Assembly: GCA_014773175.1 (NCBI GenBank)
Contig: VXCM01003290.1
Span: forward strand, 41,286-105,285
From: Lucifuga dentata
Taxonomy: Eukaryota; Chordata; Actinopteri; Ophidiiformes; Bythitidae
DNA length: 64,000 bases
Direction of reading: 5' to 3'
A program made the position numbers and the translations under genes. Positions 20,145 to 30,984 of the stretch are shown one piece after another (the first letter of the stretch is position 1; the number at the start of each line of letters is the position of its first letter). Below the pieces are notes generated by a model. It worked only from the letters and a program-made list of their open reading frames with translations. It searched no databases and was not told the origin of the DNA.

Positions 20145-21281
20145 TACACCGATCAGCCATAACATTGTGACCACCTGCCTAATATTGTGTAGGTCCCCCT
20201 TTTGCCGTCAAAACAGCTCTGACCCATTGAGGCATGGACTCCTCAGACCTCTGAAGGTGTCCTGTGTGTCTGGCACCAAGATGTTAGCAGCAGATCCTTT
20301 AAGTCCTGGAAGTTGTGAGGTGGGGCCTCCATGGATCGGACTTGTTTTTCCAGCACATCCAACACATGCCCGATTGGACTGAGATCTGGAGAATTTGGAG
20401 GTCAAGTCAACACCTTGAACTCATTGTCGTGTTCCTCAAACTGTTCCTGAACCATTTTTGCAGTGTGGCAGGACGCGTTATCCTGCTGAAAGAGGCCACT
20501 GCCATTAGGGAATACCATTTCCATGAAGGGATGTACTTGGTCTGCATCAATGTTTAGGTAGGTGCTACATGTCAAAGTAACATCCATATGAATGGGAGGA
20601 CGCAAGGTTTCCCAGCAGAACATTGCCCAAAGCATCACACTGCCTCCGCCGGCTTGCCTTCCTGGTGCCATGTCTTCCCCAGGTAAGCGATGCACACACA
20701 CCCGGCCATCCATGATGTAAAAGAAAATGTGATTCATCAGATCAGGCCACCTTCTTCCATCGCTCCATGGTCCAGATCTGACGCTCGTGCCCATTGTAGG
20801 CGCTTTCAGCGGTGGACGGGTCAGCATGGGCACCCTGACCGGTCTGCGGCTATGCAGCCCCGTACACAACAAACTGCGATGCACTGTGTTCTGATTCTGA
20901 CATCTTTCTATCAGAACCAGCATTAACTTTTTCAGCAGTTTGAGCTACAGTAGCTCTTCTGTTGGATCAGACCACATAGGCCAGCCTTCGCTCCCCACAC
21001 ACATCAGTGAGCCTTGGCTGCCCATGACCCTGTCGCCAGTTCACCAGTTTTCCTTCCTTGGACCACTTTTGGTAGGTGCTGACCACTGCAGACCAGGAAT
21101 GCCACACAAGAGCTGCAGTTTTGGAGATGCTCTGACCCAGCCATCTAGCCATCACAATTTGGCCCTTGTCAAAGTCACTCAGATCCTTACGCTTGTCCAT
21201 TTTTCCTGCTTCCAACACATCAACTTTGAGGGCAAAATGTTCACTTGCTGCCTAATATATCCCACCCATTGACAGGTGCCT
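20145..21281 (-). mobile_element. Tc1-like DNA transposon, truncated at its other end
   Basis: The terminus TACACCGATCAGCCATAACA with TTGTGACCACC is the well-known Tc1-family inverted repeat, preceded by the TA target. The opposite end stops at CATTGACAGGTGCC, before its terminal repeat, where an L2-like LINE begins. It carries a decayed transposase on the minus strand. Confidence 0.85.
20179..21218 (-). pseudogene. Tc1 transposase pseudogene
   Basis: It starts [20 protein letters not shown] and has helix-turn-helix residues to about residue 80. Later come GGGSVMLWAMFCWE and NGSGLFQQDNASCHTA, which holds the second catalytic Asp. At the third catalytic site the usual PIEH reads PIGH (about 20370), so the final acidic residue of the DDE triad is replaced by glycine. 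Frame changes separate the N-terminal part (20967-21218) from the central part (20402-20923). It is not functional. Confidence 0.8.
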
Positions 21282-22530
21282 CCCCTGCCTGTCATCACCC
21301 TTTCCAATGTACAATCAGTAAATAACAAACTGGATGAACTTCCATTAAGAGCTGAGCATGACTGGGAATTTAGGCAGAGTAACCTCATATGTGTTATAGA
21401 GACATGGCTCAAAAATCAAGCAACCCCAAACTTACGAGGCTATACAATAATTACAGTGGATAGAGACGAGCACAGCTCTCTAAAGTCCATAAGAGGAGGG
21501 CTATGTATGTATGTTTGTGGACAACAGCTGGGCCAAACTGCATACATGAACAAGTGTGCATACCAGATTTTGAAATTTTAAGTTTCTTTTAGACTTTTTT
21601 TTAATCTCCCACGGGAGTTATTACAGTCAAACTTACTTATGTTCCCAGACCGAATGACGACGCCGCAGCTGCAAGAATAGCGGAGAGTTATAACAATGCA
21701 TTTTCTCGTTCTGCAGGTCAACCTGTTTTTATTCTTGGAGATTTTAATACATGTAACCTCTCTGGTCATCTGACCTCCATCACTATGTAGACTGTCCCAC
21801 TCGCTCAACTCGGACTCTTGACCTTTGCATCGGAAACATTTTGGATGCCTATAAAGCTTTATGCAGACCACCTCTGGGCAAATCTGACCATAATGTAATT
21901 CATCTCCTGCTGTCACTAAGATCATACATGTGTGGTCTGATAGATGCTGACAGGAAAACTGAGTGACTGCTTTGAGAACACTATCTGGGACATTTTCTTT
22001 GAATCCTGTTTAGATGCTGATGATCTCACTGACACTACTACCTCTTATCTTAAATTCTGTGAAGATACTGCATGTGAGACAAAAACTGTGAAAACCTTTC
22101 CTAATAACAAGTCTGGGTAGCTAAAAAGCTGAAGAGCTGTCTTAATGAAAGGAAATTTGCTTTCTGCACTGGTAATATAGAACTGCTGAGTGAAAAAAGG
22201 AGGCAGTTAAAAGGGAAAACTGCCAAGGCAAAACTGGTTTTCAGAGATAAAATCAAAACCACATTTACAAGCGAAATATAAGACAGGCATGGCGGACACT
22301 AAACACACTAAAATTCAAGCTTTAAATCAAGAAAATCCACCTCTATTCATTAAATTACAGACTACCTTAGAATATCACCCTTTCAAGCATCTTTTTAACT
22401 TTGCTCTTTTTGATTGTTTTACTGCTTTACTTGTTTTTACTGTAACTTTGCTTTGATCTTTTTAATGTCCCAGTTTTTGCTGTAATTGTTCTAATGTCAG
22501 GGCTTTAGTGTTTTATTGTTTTGTTGGGTT
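21282..22530 (+). pseudogene. L2/CR1-like LINE fragment with endonuclease start
   Basis: The frame at 21276-21581 gives ITLSNVQSVNNKLDELPLRA, then LICVIETWLKN and SIRGGLCMYVC, the apurinic-endonuclease start of Jockey/L2-group elements. Further scraps (FPNNKPW-like near 22090, KRRQLKGKTAKAKL near 22195) follow in changing frames. A T-rich 3' end at about 22380-22530 completes it. The reverse transcriptase is deleted. Confidence 0.7.
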
Positions 22531-22538
22531 AGCAGTAA

Positions 22539-23492
22539 AGGCTCATTTATACTTCTCGCAAACTACGCATACGCGCACTTAAAAAGGCCGACACACATTT
22601 TTAGTGTCAGTTTGATGCGTCCTTTGTGCGCGTCATCCAGAATTAATGCGACGCTCCTGACGTGGCAGTACCTACAGAAACACCACAGGGGGCAGTGTTG
22701 TGAACATTTGTCGTGACGTGAGCAGCACATGCGGGACCAACAAGTAAATAAACAATGTTTATGGACTGTGGATAAAAAATTAGCCTTCTTTTGGCTAAAT
22801 TCAATGCATTTACACCATGGCTATGCATGATGTTAATTAATGTAGATGGTCCCTGTAAAACTACATAAACGAAAAGTGTATTATTACTGTGCACAGATAA
22901 CCGATGACAGACAGAAATGGCTGCAAGGTTTGAGAAGCTGATCTGCCGTAGAAAAGCCGATCTTGTGTTTATAAGCCAACCCCCTGATTTTTTTTTTAGA
23001 TTTTTAAAGAAACCCATATATTGTTCCATCAATTTATTTGTTTTAGCAAATTACCTGTTTTTCTGAGTATTGTCAGAGTATTCCTGTGCTTTCCTGAAAA
23101 TCCTCATACCAGTAAACATGATTTCAGCAGCTGATTACTGTAACTGACCAATCACAACAGCGCTTACTGGCCGCTGCAAAATGTTTAGTCAGGAAATATC
23201 TCATTCTAAGGTATGATTTAAACTATTTTCCAGATGATTGGGTGAGTGCTCTCTATGTTTGTTCGTTGCAGCAAATGCTTGTGTAGCTTAACCCTCCATG
23301 GCTGCTAAATTGTGTCTGTATCAAGTCATGGCACCTGGCGGATTGCCAGGTGCCATGGTGCCGCCTGGCAGATAGAGCGTTAAGCCTCTGGATCAACATT
23401 AACTACGGAGGTGAGTAGGTACACAATAACGCTCACGACGCGCGTCATGAGCGCACACGTACACGTAGTTAGCGTGAAGTATAAATGCGCCT
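22539..23492. mobile_element. PIF/Harbinger-like MITE, 954 bp
   Basis: Ends AGGCTCATTTATACTTC and GAAGTATAAATGCGCCT are 17-bp inverted repeats with one mismatch. TAA flanks both sides (22536-22538, 23493-23495), fitting the 3-bp TWA target of Harbinger elements. It is non-coding and GC-rich near both ends (GCGCAC, CACGACGCGCGTCATGAGCG). A 12-bp hairpin (ATGGCACCTGGC/GCCAGGTGCCAT) is at 23329-23357. Confidence 0.78.
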
Positions 23493-23585
23493 TAACACTC
23501 TCTCATCTAGTTACCTCTGTATTCACCTGCCTGTCCAGTTTCCTCAAGTTGTTGTCATGACATAGCCACCATGTGTGATGAGCAA

Positions 23586-23596
23586 AGATACCTGCA

Positions 23597-23632
<36 letters not shown>
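23586..23632. repeat. (CA)n microsatellite
   Basis: CCACCCACACACAC... gives roughly 20 CA units. Confidence 0.95.
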
Positions 23633-23749
23633 CGATCAGATGAGCAAGTTGGTCATTTTGCCATTATACTATGTCTTTACCAAAGTAAAGTTATTTTTAG
23701 GTGATTATTTCACGACTTTTATTATACACCTCAGAAAAAATACCAAGGT

Positions 23750-24335
23750 CCGGACCTTGGTGACCTCAATGATGGGTACAGCCATAGTCACAGGAGTTTG
23801 AGACATTTCTCCTGGACAGAGGCATTGTGCATAGGAAGTCATCTGTCTGCTATCCAAGGGCTAATGGTGAGATTGAATGCTTCAGTCGCAGCCTGAAGGA
23901 CAGTTCACAGACTGCTTTGCTGGAAGGGAAGCAATGGAAGGAGTCTATCGTGCAACACCCCACTCCACGACTCAGCATTCACCAGCGGAGCTGTTGCATG
24001 GCTGACCTATGCGCACCAAACTTCATGTGGCAGGACGTCCACTCCCAAAAAGCAAACCATTGTCATCAAGGCAACTCACTTTCAGAGTCAGAGAAAAGCA
24101 GAAAAAGAGCAAGGAGTACAAAGATCACAAGCGAGGGACCACAGGTGTGTCCTACCAGTGTGGGTCGTATAGCCGGGTGAGGAAACCTGGCATCCTACCT
24201 AAGACTCACTGCAAGTTTTCCAGACCACTCAGAGTAGTGGAAAAGAAAGGACAGTATATCTACCTGCTGTCAGATGGACGCTGCTGGAATGCATCTTACC
24301 TTTCCAGAAAAAGGGGGGTGACAGTGAGCTGTTGC
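23750..24335 (+). pseudogene. Ty3/gypsy integrase C-terminal remnant
   Basis: Residues RGIVHRKSSVCYPRANGEIE correspond to the end of the integrase catalytic core (the usual YPQANGEVER, including its catalytic Glu). Next comes a linker with LHVAGRPLPKS-type residues in another frame, and then GRCWNASYLSRKRG, the usual NASH-type end. At least one frameshift lies near 23990. No LTR, protease or reverse transcriptase is found nearby, so this is an isolated fragment of an LTR retrotransposon. Confidence 0.7.
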
Positions 24336-24429
24336 CTCTGGACTTGGATATTACACTTAAATTACACATAAATCTCCCTCTTACCCCATCCCCCATGGGG
24401 GTGGTTGTTTGTGTCTTCCTCAAGCTCAT

Positions 24430-24590
24430 GTCCTCTACCAGAGGCCTGGGAGTTTGAGGGTTGTATGCAGTATCTTAGCTGTTCCTAGGACTGCACTGCA
24501 GCCTGGCCACCAGCTCATCCTCTGGATCACAGACTTTTTAACACACAGATCACAAAGAGTTCTCGTCAATGGCTGCTTCCCTGTCCTTTG
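24430..24590 (+). pseudogene. LINE reverse-transcriptase fragment
   Basis: ITDFLTHRSQRVLVNG matches the W-I-x-D-F-L-T-x-R-x-Q-x-V motif downstream of the RT catalytic site in L2/CR1-like LINEs. Only about 50 residues remain. Confidence 0.5.
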
Positions 24591-24803
24591 TCAAACTTTT
24601 CCATCCTTTGAGTCCTTTTCTTTACATCCGTCTTGGAAATATGCGCTTGCGCCAACCTGCGTTTCTGCATTGGAGGTGTTTCATATTAAAACCTCATAAA
24701 CACATATCAGATATGAGCCACTTAAAAAAAGAAGATGTAAATACACCAAAAATAGTACAAAGACTAAACATAGGAAGTGGCATGAAGAGCAGCAGTGTAA
24801 ACA
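24575..24803 (+). mobile_element. Right half of the split element starting at 19686
   Basis: TTTACATCCGTCTTGGAAAT, ATATCAGATATGAGCCACTT and the end CAGTGTAAAC follow 35290-36420 closely. Importantly, this copy lacks the 938-bp insertion found at 35391 in the other copy. Confidence 0.6.
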
Positions 24804-25420
24804 GTGACTTTCACAGTTCAGTCAGTGAAAGTCAGTGAAACTCAAAACTTTGGGCACAAAATAAGCATGAATTCATATTCTAATTCATGATTTGTAAAGA
24901 TTAACTAGGAGGGAAAAGTGTGCCTACTTTCACCTTACAGGAAGAGAACTAGACTAAAAAAAGCAAAAGTTTAGAGCAGAAAACATGAAAACAAGTCAAA
25001 CACTGCCCTCTACTGGCTGAACGGAATACCTTCCCTACATCATCATTGAGTTTTAAAAAATTTGTACTCATCCATTTGTTCATGTCGGCTAAACACAGTG
25101 ACAGTGACAGCTAGCCATGCTAGCTTCAATTAGCAGGTAGCTAGTTGTTAACAAGCTAGCTTGAGGTAGCAGAGTTGCTACTCATGGTTAGTTTAGTTGT
25201 GTAGAAAGTTACCCTCCTAACATATTTCAGCAACTACAAGTCTTCATGATGCTGAAACAGAACAGATCATAACTTTCCATTTTAATAAACTGACTAATCA
25301 CAGCTATCAAATGTATTGATAACTAACACATGGGGCAGCAGCTGGCAGTGCTACTGTAATTGTACCTTTATTTGGGATTTGCAGGATTTTTCTCATTTCC
25401 TCTCTGTTGTCTGTGTGCAG
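24804..25420. other. Intronic stretch upstream of exon 3
   Basis: It includes GCTAGC-rich decayed repeat at 25110-25170. Nothing else is recognised until the acceptor at 25420. Confidence 0.5.
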
Positions 25421-25613
25421 TGAGGACGTATGTAAACGTGGCTTTACCGTCATCATCGACATGCGTGGCTCCAAGTGGGATCTGATCAAGCCTCTGCTGA
25501 AGACGCTGCAGGAGGTTTTCCCCGCAGAGATCTGCGTAGCACTCATCATCAAACCAGACAACTTCTGGCAGAAACAGAAAACCAACTTCGGCAGCGCCAA
25601 GTTCAACTTTGAG
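25421..25613 (+). CDS. kalrn: kalrn exon, SEC14/CRAL-TRIO core
   Basis: This is a 193-nt exon: one base finishing serine, then 64 codons ending on a codon boundary. It begins EDVCKRGFTVIIDMRGSKWD and includes VALIIKPDNFWQKQKTNFGS, the most conserved part of the kalirin SEC14 domain, thought to bind phosphoinositide or lipid. The acceptor has a long pyrimidine tract (CTCTGTTGTCTGTGTGCAG) and the donor is GTATTT. No stop or frameshift is seen. Confidence 0.95.
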
Positions 25614-26308
25614 GTATTTTAGCTTGTTGGGCTAATTATGAGCCTACTAATTATAATGCTGTGTATTTCTATGTATATATATATATATATATTAATATGT
25701 GTGTTAACATGTCTTGCTGTCCATTGTTGTGCATGTCATTTTTTTTTTATCTTCTGGTTGTTCAGCAGATTGTTGGTTTGATAAACTGCAAAGACTGAAA
25801 AAGTTTGATGACTTTTCTTTTTACTTAAGCCAAGTTCAACGTGTGTATGTCCAGTATGTCCATGGATCCTTAAAAAAGCCTTTAATTTGTTTATCCAAAA
25901 AAAGCCTTACTGTCATCAAAAAACACCACAGAAATGGTGAATAAGATTTAGCTTTTGTTGTTTTCTCTTGTTGCAGTGTAAAATCTCAGTACACAATGGA
26001 CAGATTTTGTAAATTACTGATATACTGTAAATTACATTTTGTATTTTAATATAACACAGACTGAATCCTTCTTGTCCTCTGTGTTTACAACACTGAGTGA
26101 AATCCTACATATTTTAAGATGTTCTGGTATATGCCAGAGATGATTTTATGTTTCAGACCTCACACTGCCCCCTGGTGGATTTAATCCTCCAGATATAAAG
26201 TACACCTTGTGAGTATGTGAGCAAATGTGTGCGGATGCATATGCAGCATTAGCATCGAGTACAAACTTGGCATCAGTCACAGAGTGATGCTGAGCAGCAT
26301 GAAGGTGC

Positions 26309-26340
<32 letters not shown>

Positions 26341-26408
26341 GTTATCAGTGAGCAGTGAATCAGATTGCAGGATTTCAGCTCCACTTTAGTTTGTGTTCCT
26401 GTCTCCAG
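25614..26408. other. Short kalrn intron with (AT)n tracts
   Basis: (TA)n occurs at 25673-25692 and 26308-26339. No gene is seen. Confidence 0.8.
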
Positions 26409-26582
26409 ACCAGCATGGTGTCAGTGGAAGGTCTGGCCAAACTGGTGGATCCCTCCCAGCTGACGGATGACTTTGAAGGTTCTCTGGACTACAACCACGA
26501 GGAATGGTTGGAGCTGAGAATCTCTCTGGAGGACTTCATGTCCAATGCTATCCACCTGCTGACCAGACTGGAGGACCTGCAG
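26409..26582 (+). CDS. kalrn: kalrn exon, end of SEC14 and entry to spectrin repeat 1
   Basis: This is a 174-nt exon of 58 whole codons, in phase 0 on both sides. It starts TSMVSVEGLAKLVDPSQL and ends AIHLLTRLEDLQ. The acceptor is CCTGTCTCCAG and the donor is GTAAGG. The DYNHEEWLELR segment matches the family. It links the lipid-binding domain to the helical spectrin-repeat rod. Confidence 0.95.
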
Positions 26583-27529
26583 GTAAGGTGGTTCTCATCA
26601 AAATGATAAATGCATTACAGAATAAATATTTGATTGGCAGGTCATTTCTGTTAGTTTGTAAACTTCAGATAGCTAGGCTGGCTGATTTCACTGTAGGTCA
26701 TTTACACCTTACATGAAAATCCAAGTTATGCATGTGCGTGTATATATACATGTATATATATATATACATGTATATATATATACATATGTATATATACATA
26801 CATGGTAAATGATATCCAATGTTTGAAATAAGAAGCACTATATCTGCATTCTGCTGCACTGTGATTGGATCTCAGTAGGCGGGTCGCTAGGTTGGTAGAT
26901 CAAAGTATATCTGAGATATAAGGATTGTAGAGAGTACTGTATCCAAAATACATTTCCAAACCAAAACCGACAACCTCGCCCCCTCGTCAAAGTGAAAGGC
27001 CAGCACGATCTTCACCGTGGCATGATTGTGTAGTGGACAGAATAATTTTGATGCCAGTTCAATATAAAAGACTTAGAAGAATCAAAAGATGTCTTCAAAA
27101 TTGTGAGTAAGAAAAGTTTTGGAGGAACTGCAGGAGCTAACATGACCAGCAGGACTCAGAAGATTTTCCTTGAAAGTTCATTTAAGACACTCAAGTGAAC
27201 AACATAAGGGGGTGTTGTTTTCACCTTTTCACCTGGTGCTGAAGTGACTTCAAAGCAATCCATTCACTGAAAAAACTGTGTAACACAAAACAGGAATGTC
27301 ATTTGCTTTTTCATTGCATTTTGTGACTGCAGGTCTGCATCTCACAGTGCTGCACCACTCAGCTGCATATTTCTGTTGCAGCTGCTGAAATACATTTGAA
27401 GTGCTGCTACTTTTAGTAGCTGCAGCTCCTACAAACTTTACAGNGCTGCTGAAATACATTTGAAGTGCTGCTACTTTTAGTAGCTGCAGCTCCTACAAAC
27501 TTTACAGACCGCTCTGGTTTGCTCCACGC
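26583..27529. other. Intronic stretch with (TA)n and an assembly duplication
   Basis: A TATATACATG-type repeat spans about 26738-26800. Bases 27381-27443 are repeated exactly at 27445-27507 across the N at 27444. No gene is seen. Confidence 0.7.
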
Positions 27530-30500
27530 CAGGGATGGGCAACTGGCTGCCTGGGGGCCGGATATGGCCCTTATCTTTAATTAATCTGGCTCTTGGATTA
27601 ATTTCTAATTAATAATAAAAATGAAAATTTTTAAATTGTGTAATTACAACCACCCACCAGCAGAGGGCGTTCACTCATGCTGCATTTGCTGCTTTGCTGC
27701 TGCATTTACAGCGACGCACCAGCAGAGGGAGCTCCTGGTGCTACATTTTGAGAAATGTTCAAATTGGCTCCTGTGTTGCCGTACATGTTGCTTCATCCCA
27801 TAAAACAAGGGAAAATGAGTGTCAAAATAAGAAAAGTTGACCTAGAAAACCGAGTGTTCCCATCAAGATGGGAAATGGATTACCTTTTCACCGAATTTAA
27901 AGGCAAGCCATTGTGTTTGGTGTGTCTGGAAACAATATCAATCATGAAAGACTTCAACTTGAGTCGCCACTACAACACGACGCATAAAGAGAAATATGGC
28001 AGGGTACACTGGAGCCACTAGAGCNAGTCGCCACTACAACACGACGCATAAAGAGAAATATGGCAGGGTACACTGGAGCCACTAGAGCTGAAATTATGGC
28101 TGACCTGAAGGAAAAAATACGGCGTCTCAGCAGAATTGTTTTGTAAAAACCATTACTACACAGGAGTCCTCCATTAAGGCGTCTTATGCAGTGTCACTTG
28201 AGCTAGCAAAAGCTAAAAANACACAGGAGTCCTCCATTAAGGCGTCTTATGCAGTGTCACTTGAGCTAGCAAAAGCTAAAAAGCCCTTGTCGGAAGGCAA
28301 ATTAGTAAAGTGGTGTGTGGTGAAAATGGCAAAAGCATTTGGGGATGAAAATATGGCCAAAAACTTTGAATTGGTTTCCCTTTCTTGTCGCACAGTGACA
28401 CATAGAATTTTTGATATTCAAAAGCACGTCGAGGAAAAATTACAAGTGATGGACAATGCCAGATAATTCTCATTAGCTTTAGACAAGAGAGAGTACAAAT
28501 GTGATGGATATCAGTCAACTTCTTATTTACATCAGGACAACTGATAATTCCTTTGAAGTCCACGAGGAGCTGTTAAAACTGGTCTCTATGCATGGAACTA
28601 CTAAGGGCGAGGACATTTTTAATGCTGTAACAAGCATTGTCAATGAGCACGGAGGCTTTGACAAACTTTCTGCTGTTGTGACTGATGGCGCACCATCCAT
28701 GCAAGGAAGATGGACTGGATTCGCTGGACTTCTCCGACAGAGTGGGATTGATCAACCGATACTCCACTGCATCATCCATCAGGTGGGCGACGTGGAAAGT
28801 ATAATGACATGCAAGGAATAAATTATTACTGTAGTAATTAGTATAAATACATTATTAGTGAAAACGATGGGTTACTACTTTGATATACAGATTTATTGAA
28901 AAAGGGGATCTATTTACTTCTTGCATGTCTGCTGAATGAATTTATATCTGAAAATATATTTGTTTTATTTATTACAGGANCTTCTTGCATGTCTGCTGAA
29001 TGAATTTATATCTGAAAATATATTTGTTTTATTTATTACAGGAGGCACTCTGTGCCAAAAGTATGGATTTCAGTCACATCATGGATTTGGTGACCAAGGT
29101 TACTAACCTTATTAGAGGAGGAAACAGGTCTCTCAGTCATAGAAAATTTGTGGCATTTTTGGAAGAAGTAAATGCTGCTTATGAAGATTTACAGATGTAC
29201 ACTGAGGTCAGATGGATGAGCCGTGGTAAATGCTTGGAGAGTTTTTTTTGCACTGTGCACTGAAATTCCAGTGTTTTTGGAGGAAAATGTTAGATGTGAC
29301 ACAAGCACATACTGCAGCAAACTAAAAGATACAGAATTCCTCTGCGACTTGGCCTTCCTCATGGACGTTACTTGCCATTTAAATCACCTGAATTTGCAGT
29401 TGCAAGGAAGGGACCAAAGTGTGTCAGATCTATATGCACATATGAATGCATTTCAGCGTAAACTTGAACTGTTCAAAGATGGATTTNTGTGTCAGATCTA
29501 TATGCACATATGAATGCATTTCAGCGTAAACTTGAACTGTTCAAAGATGGATTTTCTTCTGACATCCCAAACTTGGCACATTTTCCCGCCTGTGAAGAAA
29601 TGCGCAAAGACGCTCCAGGCTGCGAGAAAACATTTCTTAAGTACAGGGCTGATGTAGAAGCACTACAGCAGCAGTTCATGGATCGTTTTCAAGACTTTCA
29701 CCTGCTGCAGCCACAGATTGTGTTGTTCATGGATCCTCTGTGTGCCAGTGTCAGTGAGCAGAGCCCACAAATGCAACTTGAATTGTGAGAAAGTAACTTC
29801 TCAACTATGAAGCACATCAAATCAAAAGAAAGAAACAGGCTGACAGATGAGACTCTGTTCCAGCTCATGCAGATTGGATGTACAGGCATTGACATTGACA
29901 TTCAGTCCATTGGGCATCAGCAGGAGAGACCACAAACGTCTCATTAAAATAGATAGGACTTCTCAGTAAAAGTAAATGAGCTTTGAGAAACTTATTTTTG
30001 TATCATGGTAAAAGTGGTAAAGCATTACAAAAGTATGCTGCCATTATTATTGATTTCAATTGGTGTATAGCTGAATAACTGAGAATCCTGGTGCACTGCA
30101 TGGATTACTGCAGAGTAAAACCTCTGAATATGTTTTTTTTTTTCTTTTTTTTTCTTATAAACACCAGAGGCTATGTGTTCTTGTTCTTAAGTACTTCTGG
30201 GTAAAGGTCTTGGTTATGAAAATGGAAAGTTTCTTTTTGAAACCTTTAGTACAGGTAACAACAGAAATGTTATGCAACGAAATCTGTTGTACTTGAATAG
30301 TTTTTCTTTTCAGTGAACTCCTATGCTGTTCTGTGTACAAAACAAATTTAAAAAATGAGTTGTTCAATTTTAAAAAGGCTAGACTGAATCTTTTTGTGTT
30401 TTATTAAACTTTTAATTATTATTTAATTTACTTANTTTAAAAAGGCTAGACTGAATCTTTTTGTGTTTTATTAAACTTTTAATTATTATTTAATTTACTT

Positions 30501-30605
30501 ACTGAGTTCACAGTATTTTTGTTGTACTTAATGGGTAGTCTGGCTGTTTGACACCGAGAATAAAATTTCATTGGCCCCCGTGATCAAAGAAGTTGCCCAT
30601 CCCTG
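27530..30605 (+). mobile_element. Complete but inactive hAT (GTF2IRD2/SCAND3-like)
   Basis: Ends CAGGGATGGGCAACT and AGTTGCCCATCCCTG are inverted. The 8-bp target copy CTCCACGC is perfect (27522-27529, 30606-30613). The length is inflated by five N-centred duplications (28025, 28220, 28980, 29487, 30435), so the real element is near 2.75 kb. It carries a single transposase gene with a spliceosomal-type intron. It lies in the kalrn intron between exons 4 and 5, same strand as kalrn. Confidence 0.92.
27815..29946 (+). pseudogene. hAT transposase relic with a spliced intron
   Basis: The start is MSVKIRKVDLENRVFPSRWE. A BED-type zinc finger follows: CLVC, then HYNTTH (C-x2-C ... H-x4-H). The central part has KLSAVVTDGAPSMQG, which holds a catalytic-type Asp, then LHCIIHQ. 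An intron from 28783 (GTGGGC) to about 29041 (TTATTTATTACAG) joins HQ to EALCAKSM. The C-terminal hAT dimerisation block includes STMKHIKSKERNRLTDETL, but a TGA replaces a codon just before it (about 29787). Other breaks near 28090-28220, 28466 and 29250 are partly assembly duplications. It is inactive. Confidence 0.8.
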
Positions 30606-30860
30606 CTCCACGCCGTGAAGAAAAACCAAACCACTGACGTAACGTTCCCTTTTTTAGGAACAAGCTCATCTTCAGTCAGGTGTTTGTTGGCATCTTGCTA
30701 GCTGACCTGCTGAAAGCGTTATGACCGTGGCATCACAATATGATGGACGGTTGATTGGTAGCTTGGTAACTGCGTCTGCTGGAGGTGGAGCCTAGCGGAC
30801 CCTCGCAGACTCGCAGAAAGTGTAAACAAGGCTTGTGGGTTTGATGCGCACAAAACGGGA

Positions 30861-30984
30861 ATGGGCTTAATGTCTTCTCATTGCCCTAGAACTAGCAACC
30901 ATAACAACCAAACAAATCAAAACCACCCCAAAATTAACCTCCCACCACTTCTCCAACATACTAGGCTTCTTCCATAATTACCCT
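30861..30984 (+). pseudogene. NUMT: nuclear copy of mitochondrial ND5 3' region
   Basis: Read with the vertebrate mitochondrial code, 30874-30972 gives LLIALELATMTTKQIKTTPK and then LTSHHFSNMLGFF. This aligns with the conserved C-terminal part of fish ND5 (GLLTALELA ... TKQFK ... HHFSNMLGFFP). Base composition is sharply G-poor and C/A-rich compared with its surroundings, as for a mitochondrial coding strand. It decays after LGFF. It lies directly downstream of the hAT. Confidence 0.85.

Noticed and set aside
27381..27507. Tandem duplication in a kalrn intron
   Set aside because: It is perfectly identical and centred on a single N, so it is taken as an assembly overlap, not a real duplication.
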